NCBI GenBank assembly: GCA_947453015.1 | Contig: CANGFL010000071.1 | Coordinates: 1 to 6,803 of the forward strand | DNA: 6,803 bases | Direction: 5' to 3' | DNA from: Oxalobacteraceae bacterium | GTDB taxonomy: Bacteria > Pseudomonadota > Gammaproteobacteria > Burkholderiales > Burkholderiaceae_D | Shown: positions 5,058-6,803 of the stretch, piece after piece | How positions within the stretch are numbered: position 1 is the first letter of the stretch | Layout of the letters: every line of letters starts with the position of its first letter | The notes under the pieces: model-generated | Told to the model about the DNA's origin: nothing | Databases searched by the model: none | The model's input: only the letters and a program-made list of their open reading frames with translations | Translations under genes and position numbers: made by a program

Positions 5058-6803
5058 ATGAAATCCCAGGAAATTCGTCGTCCACGCTCCGCAGCACCCA
5101 CGGTCAGCCCGGCTGATGCACCCCAAGAAAAGCCCTACACCGATCCGGTGTGTGGAATGAAAGCGGCGGCCAATCCAGAAAAATCGGCAGAACACGACGG
5201 TCAGACCTACTACTTTTGCAGCAAGGGTTGCGTCACTAAATTCAACGCCGACCCGCTTCGCTACTTGTCGCCCGAGACACACCCAGTCGAAACGGGACCG
5301 GTTGATGCGGTCTACACCTGCCCTATGGATCCCGAGATTCAACAGATTGGGCCAGGCAGTTGCCCCAAGTGCGGTATGGCACTCGAACCCATGCAAGCGA
5401 CGATGCAAGAAGACTCGCATGAACTAGATGACATGACACGTCGGTTCGTGTTTAGCCTGTTGTTGTCGCTTCCTCTTTTGCTGCTCACGATGGGTGACAT
5501 GTTCGGCATCGACAGCTCGGGTTGGCTCGCACCGTCAGCCAATGGCTGGTTGCAGGGTTTGCTCGCTACCCCAGTCGTGCTGTGGTTTGGTGCTCCGTTC
5601 TTACAGCGCGCTACTCAATCATTTCGTATGGGTCACCTGAATATGTTCAGCCTGATTGGTGTGGGTGTGATGGCGGCGTGGCTGTTTAGTTTGCTAGGAC
5701 TGATAGCACCTGATTTCTTACCTGTTGCGTTCACTATGGATGGTATGGCGCCGCTGTATTTCGAAGCCTCAGCAGTCATCGTTACGTTGGTGCTGCTTGG
5801 CCAAGTGCTTGAATTGCGCGCCCGCTCGCGCACGAATGCTGCAGTGAGATCCTTATTAGCATTGACACCGAACACAGCGATACGAATACAAAGTGACGGT
5901 AGTGAAAAAGAAGTGCCGCTAGAACTGGTTCACAAAGAGGATCAACTGCGAATCAAGCCGGGCACGACGATTCCCGTGGATGGTGTGGTCATTGATGGTC
6001 ACTCGACGGTCGACGAATCGATGATCACAGGTGAGTCTATGCCCACCGAAAAAAATAGTGGTAGCAAGCTCGTTGCTGGCACAGTAAATCAGAATGGTTC
6101 ATTGGTGATGCGCGCCGAAAAAATCGGCGCTGACACCTTGCTTTCAAAAATAGTCAATTTGGTGAATCAAGCAGGTCGATCACGCGCACCGATACAAAAA
6201 CTCGCTGATCGTGTGTCAGGATGGTTTGTTCCTACTGTGATGGGAATCGCTGTACTAAGCTTCATCCTCTGGGCCACGCTGGGTCCTCCGCCCGGCATGG
6301 CACATGGTTTAGTCGCTGCGGTATCCGTACTCATCATTGCTTGTCCTTGTGCTTTGGGATTAGCCACACCTATCTCTGTGATGGTCGGCATAGGTCGAGG
6401 CGCGCGCGACGGTGTTTTAATTAAAGATGCTGAAGGTTTAGAGCTGATGGAAAAAGTCGACACGCTGATCGTCGATAAAACAGGCACGCTCACTGAAGGC
6501 AAACCCAAAGTACAACAGATCATCGCTAACGAAGGATTTGCACGAGCCGATGTTCTCGTCCTAGCAGCCGCATTAGAAAATCTTTCTGAACATCCTCTAG
6601 CGACTGCCATTATTGAACACATCAAAACACAATCACTTCCCATACTCGCTGTGAGTGACTTTAAAGCCATTACTGGCAAAGGCATACAAGCCGTACTTGA
6701 TGGCCAACCGGTACGTTTAGGTAATTCACTCTTATTTAAAGAGGCAGGTATAGATATCAGCCCACTGATTGAGAAAGCGAACGACTTACAAAATCAAGGA
6801 CAA
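5058..6803 (+). CDS. copA: Cu(+)/Ag(+)-type P1B ATPase with YHS and heavy-metal-binding domains (3' end outside window)
   Basis: Exports monovalent copper or silver from the cytoplasm using ATP. 582 codons are open to the window edge. The N-terminus has a YHS domain (about 27-70: YTDPVCGM with C32, then YYFCSKGC with C54 and C58). A heavy-metal-binding domain follows (86-112: YTCPMDPEI and GSCPKCGMALEPM), in which the common CPMH reads CPMD. Membrane segments begin near 128. The actuator TGES is at 324-327, the transmembrane metal site CPC at 429-431 (ACPCALGLATP), the phosphorylation motif DKTGT at 473-477, and the nucleotide-domain SEHPLA with H512-P513. The GDGxND hinge and last membrane helices, whose residues confirm copper specificity, lie outside the window. 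CPC with these N-terminal domains favours Cu/Ag. The start follows a weak AGAAAGAG purine run. It is transcribed away from the Tad genes and functionally unrelated to them. Confidence 0.93.
   Translation, partial: MKSQEIRRPRSAAPTVSPADAPQEKPYTDPVCGMKAAANPEKSAEHDGQTYYFCSKGCVTKFNADPLRYLSPETHPVETGPVDAVYTCPMDPEIQQIGPGSCPKCGMALEPMQATMQEDSHELDDMTRRFVFSLLLSLPLLLLTMGDMFGIDSSGWLAPSANGWLQGLLATPVVLWFGAPFLQRATQSFRMGHLNMFSLIGVGVMAAWLFSLLGLIAPDFLPVAFTMDGMAPLYFEASAVIVTLVLLGQVLELRARSRTNAAVRSLLALTPNTAIRIQSDGSEKEVPLELVHKEDQLRIKPGTTIPVDGVVIDGHSTVDESMITGESMPTEKNSGSKLVAGTVNQNGSLVMRAEKIGADTLLSKIVNLVNQAGRSRAPIQKLADRVSGWFVPTVMGIAVLSFILWATLGPPPGMAHGLVAAVSVLIIACPCALGLATPISVMVGIGRGARDGVLIKDAEGLELMEKVDTLIVDKTGTLTEGKPKVQQIIANEGFARADVLVLAAALENLSEHPLATAIIEHIKTQSLPILAVSDFKAITGKGIQAVLDGQPVRLGNSLLFKEAGIDISPLIEKANDLQNQGQ

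Noticed and set aside
6167..6685. A 172-codon minus-strand frame.
   Set aside because: It is antisense to the conserved ATPase core including CPC and DKTGT; a shadow frame.

Overview
The window holds most of the proximal half of a Tad/Flp (type IVc) pilus locus, all on the minus strand, and the first part of a divergently transcribed copper-type P1B ATPase on the plus strand. Base composition is moderate (mid-40s percent GC in the stretches I counted). The Tad proteins resemble those of beta- and gammaproteobacteria, for example in the CKGGSGTT Walker A of CpaE and the small lipoprotein in the slot before cpaE. I would therefore call it a beta/gammaproteobacterium and go no further.

Layout, read in the direction of the Tad genes (right to left): flp pilin (4695-4522), prepilin peptidase cpaA/tadV (4441-3896), cpaB/rcpC (3877-2969), secretin cpaC/rcpA (2940-1435), a small lipoprotein of unknown function (1386-1111), and cpaE/tadZ (1011 to beyond base 1). 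Gaps are short and the order matches a Tad operon. The motor ATPase (cpaF/tadA) and platform proteins (tadB/C) would be expected to the left, outside the window. CpaA processes the Flp prepilin, CpaC forms the outer-membrane pore, CpaB is its periplasmic/inner-membrane partner, CpaE helps localise the machine, and the lipoprotein may be an outer-membrane accessory to the secretin.

Between the two divergent units (4696-5057) lies a 362-bp intergenic region with two very different halves. One is a GC-rich, hairpin-forming patch close to flp (about 61 percent GC over 4752-4839 by hand count). The other is a very AT-rich stretch (about 26 percent GC over 4840-4980), which probably carries promoters. 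The structured patch sits where the flp 5' leader would be and is the most interesting unexplained signal here.

To the right (5058 to the end) is an ATPase with YHS and heavy-metal-binding N-terminal domains and the TGES, CPC and DKTGT motifs; it runs off the window before its last catalytic and metal-binding segments. Its first 300 bases are clearly more GC-rich than its last 300. I see no RNA genes, insertion sequences or CRISPR arrays. Apart from the leader and the small lipoprotein, this looks like an ordinary pilus locus next to an ordinary metal-export gene.
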